Part shown: one piece after another, positions 61,517 through 64,000 of the stretch | Numbering within the stretch: position 1 is the stretch's first letter | Layout: every line of letters starts with the position of its first letter | DNA from: Methylobacillus flagellatus KT | GTDB taxonomy: Bacteria > Pseudomonadota > Gammaproteobacteria > Burkholderiales > Methylophilaceae | Assembly (NCBI RefSeq): GCF_000013705.1 | Contig: NC_007947.1 | Span: forward strand, 1,240,001 to 1,304,000 | Direction of reading: 5' to 3' | DNA: 64,000 nucleotides | Notes under the pieces: generated by a model | Database searches by the model: none | What the model was told of the DNA's origin: nothing | What the model saw: only the letters and a program-made list of their open reading frames with translations | Made by a program: the position numbers and the translations under genes

Positions 61517-64000
61517 ATGCCATCCATGTTCCCAGCTACCGAAACCGCGCCAACAACGATCTATCTCAAAGACTATACGCCCGCACCTTATCTCGCCTCT
61601 CGCATCGCACTCAAGTTCGAATTGTTCGAGGACAAGGCCATCGTCAGGTCGGAAGTCGCCTATGTGAAGAACCCAGCGACCAACTCGAACCGGCTGGTAC
61701 TGAATGGGCAAGACCAAGTCATCCGGGCCGTGGAATTGGATGGGGCACCGTTCGACGGCTATGTGCTGGACGGCGATAAGCTCATCATCAATGATGCGGC
61801 CGAGGCATTCACGCTTGCGATCACGTCCGAGATCCACCCGGAAAGCAATACCGCGCTGGAGGGGCTGTACAAGTCCCAAGGCACTTTCTGCACCCAGTGC
61901 GAGGCAGAAGGGTTCCGTCGTATCACCTACTTCCAGGACCGGCCCGACGTCCTGAGCATCTTCTCGGTGCGCATCGAGGCGGACAAGGACAAGTACCCGG
62001 TATTGCTGTCGAATGGCAATCTGATGGCATCGGGTGAACTGGCGCAAGGACGTCACTTCACTGAATGGCACGACCCGTTCCCCAAGCCTTGCTATTTGTT
62101 CGCGTTGGTGGCCGGCGACCTCGTGCGCATTGCCGATACCTTCCGTACCAGGTCTGGCCGCCATGTGGACCTGCACATCTACGTGCGCCAGGGGGACGAG
62201 GGGCAATGTGGGCATGCCATGGCATCGCTCAAGAAGGCCATGAAGTGGGATGAAGACAAATACGGGCGTGAATATGAGCTGGACCTGTTCAACATCGTGG
62301 CGGTCAGCGACTTCAATATGGGGGCGATGGAAAACACTTCGCTCAATATTTTTAATACCAAGCTCGTGCTGGCTCACCAGGAAACCGCGACCGATGCCGA
62401 TTTCACCAGCGTCGAGGCGGTGATTGCGCATGAGTACTTTCATAACTGGACCGGCAACCGCGTGACTTGCCGCGACTGGTTCCAACTGTCATTGAAAGAA
62501 GGCTTGACCGTATTCCGTGACCAGGAATTCAGCGCGGACATGAACTCGCGCGCGGTCCAGCGCATCGATGACGTCGACCAATTGCGCAGGCTGCAGTTTC
62601 CCGAGGATGCGAGCCCGCTGGCGCATCCCGTGCAGCCCGATCACTTCATCGAGATCAGCAATTTCTACACCATGACCATCTATGAAAAGGGGGCAGAGCT
62701 GATCCGTATGCAGCATACCCTGCTTGGCGAGGAGAGGTACCGACAGGCTACCGATCTTTATTTCCAGCGCTACGATGGTCACGCGGTCACCATCAACGAT
62801 TTCGTCCAGTGCATGGCGGATGCCTCGGGGCGCGACATGACGCAGTTTTTCCGCTGGTACAAGCAGGCTGGTACGCCTAACCTGCAGGCAAGCGGACGTT
62901 ACAACCCGGAAGCCGGGCAATACATCCTGACCCTCAAGCAATCCCAGCCGGATACGCCAGGGCAGACCGACAAGCAGCCGTTGCTGATCCCGGTTGCGGT
63001 GGGATTGCTCAATGAAGCGGGTGAGGAGACGCACGCCACCCGAGTGCTGGAAATGACGGAGCCCGAGCAAAGCTTCATTTTCGATAATGTGCCATCGCGC
63101 CCCGTGCCTTCCATTTTGCGTGGTTTTTCCGCGCCGGTGAAATTATCCACAGACCTCAGCGACGACGACCTGCGCCTGCTGCAGCTCAAGGATACAGACG
63201 GTTTTAATAAGTGGGAGGCCGGCCAGACCATTGCGCTGCGCACCATTCAGCGAGTCATGGCCGACCCTGGGGCGGACATCGCACAATTCATTGCCGACTT
63301 CGGCGTCCTGCTAGAACAAGGCTTGAGCGAGGACACAGACAAGGCCCTGTTGGCACGCGCCTTGTCACTGCCCTCCATCGCGGTCATCAGCCAGGCACAG
63401 GAGGTGGTTGACCCCGCGGCTATCGATGCTGCCCGGACCAGCATCCTCAAGGCCATCAAGCAGGAGCACAGGGAGATCCTGGCTAGCCTGTATGAGCACC
63501 ACCGTGGCAATGGAGCGTTCTCCATTTCGCCAGCCGAGATGGGCCGCAGAGCATTGCGCAATACCGTGTTGCAACTGCTGACCGTGACCAATGGCACCGG
63601 ATGTGCCGCGCGTGCCAAGGCGCATTACGACAATGCCGACAACATGACGGATCGCGTGGCCGCCTTATCTAGCCTGGCAGATAGCAACAAGCCTGAACGC
63701 GATGAGGTGTTCGCGGATTTCTATGAGCGTTTCAAGGGCTACCAGCTTGTGGTGGATAAATGGTTCTCCCTGCAGGCGATTGCCAACCGGGAAAGCATCT
63801 TCGAGGATTTCGCCCGATTGCGCCAGCATCCCGAATTCAATATCCGTAATCCGAACCGTGTCAGGGCGCTCTATTCGGCGTTTGCCGTCAACAACCCGGT
63901 GAAGTTCCATGACCCCAGCGGGCAGGGCTATGCCTTGCTTCGGGATGTGATCATCGAGTTGAATGCGATCAATCCGCAGATCGCTGCGCGACAGGTGACG
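61517..64000 (+). CDS. pepN: aminopeptidase N (M1 family), cut by window end
   Basis: Zinc aminopeptidase with broad specificity; 828 codons are visible and a normal PepN is about 870, so only the C-terminal end is missing. The GAMEN substrate motif (MGAMENTSLNIF) and the zinc site HEYFHNWTGNRV (HExxH at 305-309) with NWTGNRVTC and the downstream catalytic region are present. The ATG at 61517 (MPSMFPATETAP) follows AAGAAGAA. It is a cytoplasmic peptide-recycling enzyme. The preceding 115 bases hold no gene. Confidence 0.95.
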   Translation, partial: MPSMFPATETAPTTIYLKDYTPAPYLASRIALKFELFEDKAIVRSEVAYVKNPATNSNRLVLNGQDQVIRAVELDGAPFDGYVLDGDKLIINDAAEAFTLAITSEIHPESNTALEGLYKSQGTFCTQCEAEGFRRITYFQDRPDVLSIFSVRIEADKDKYPVLLSNGNLMASGELAQGRHFTEWHDPFPKPCYLFALVAGDLVRIADTFRTRSGRHVDLHIYVRQGDEGQCGHAMASLKKAMKWDEDKYGREYELDLFNIVAVSDFNMGAMENTSLNIFNTKLVLAHQETATDADFTSVEAVIAHEYFHNWTGNRVTCRDWFQLSLKEGLTVFRDQEFSADMNSRAVQRIDDVDQLRRLQFPEDASPLAHPVQPDHFIEISNFYTMTIYEKGAELIRMQHTLLGEERYRQATDLYFQRYDGHAVTINDFVQCMADASGRDMTQFFRWYKQAGTPNLQASGRYNPEAGQYILTLKQSQPDTPGQTDKQPLLIPVAVGLLNEAGEETHATRVLEMTEPEQSFIFDNVPSRPVPSILRGFSAPVKLSTDLSDDDLRLLQLKDTDGFNKWEAGQTIALRTIQRVMADPGADIAQFIADFGVLLEQGLSEDTDKALLARALSLPSIAVISQAQEVVDPAAIDAARTSILKAIKQEHREILASLYEHHRGNGAFSISPAEMGRRALRNTVLQLLTVTNGTGCAARAKAHYDNADNMTDRVAALSSLADSNKPERDEVFADFYERFKGYQLVVDKWFSLQAIANRESIFEDFARLRQHPEFNIRNPNRVRALYSAFAVNNPVKFHDPSGQGYALLRDVIIELNAINPQIAARQVT

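Overview
The window looks like chromosomal DNA of a betaproteobacterium, most likely a methylotroph of the Methylophilaceae. The reasons are the mix of genes with E. coli-like protein families (class Ia ribonucleotide reductase, HrpA, AhpCF, PepN), several PEP-CTERM surface proteins, an AsmA/Uup/Rep housekeeping set and moderately high-GC codon use. No rRNA or other marker gene is present, so the family-level placement is an inference.

Layout. 1-2050: AT-rich, gene-poor edge with three orphan reading frames. 2052-7485: minus-strand operon for a galactofuranose-type glycan (glycosyltransferase, UDP-galactopyranose mutase, GH1-like hydrolase, MsbA-like exporter). 7486-10300: a small orphan ORF, tRNA-Arg(CCT) and the ahpC-ahpF peroxide-defence pair. 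10399-21159: minus-strand genes for a membrane diguanylate cyclase, Uup, AsmA, an MFS exporter, Rep helicase, a PEP-CTERM protein and a YlqF/RbgA GTPase. 21422-25447: plus-strand PEP-CTERM protein, alkaline phosphatase, a secreted His-rich protein and a methyltransferase. 25482-27501: YihY, a PCu(A)C copper chaperone, a small membrane protein and the orphan tail of a PEP-CTERM gene. 27607-34290: HrpA, a lytic transglycosylase and a Gfo/Idh/MocA oxidoreductase.

34375-45334 is a tightly packed six-gene defence island: hsdR, hsdS, a small PD-(D/E)xK-like nuclease, a large Ski2-like helicase, an SMC/PrrC-like ATPase and hsdM. Every junction is a 1-4 base overlap or a 2-base gap. A nuclease-helicase pair resembling Hachiman/AbpAB, plus a third ATPase, is therefore stitched into a type I restriction-modification operon between S and M. 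This is the most interesting object in the window.

45374-50747: fluoride exporter CrcB, a thioredoxin-like protein, and nrdA-nrdB-yfaE behind a cobalamin riboswitch and an NrdR-like box. This suggests that a B12-dependent reductase elsewhere in the genome replaces the class Ia enzyme when B12 is plentiful. 50744-52394: small membrane and conserved genes. 52576-57120: a zinc-starvation neighbourhood with three COG0523 GTPases, a DksA paralogue that has lost its zinc-finger cysteines, and a Zur/Fur-family repressor; two TGCAAC-N3-GTTGCA palindromes lie upstream of the DksA paralogue. 57183-64000: a co-directional run of an RNB ribonuclease, a spermidine synthase-like protein, an RlmL-like rRNA methyltransferase, a MazG-like pyrophosphohydrolase and PepN (cut by the window end).
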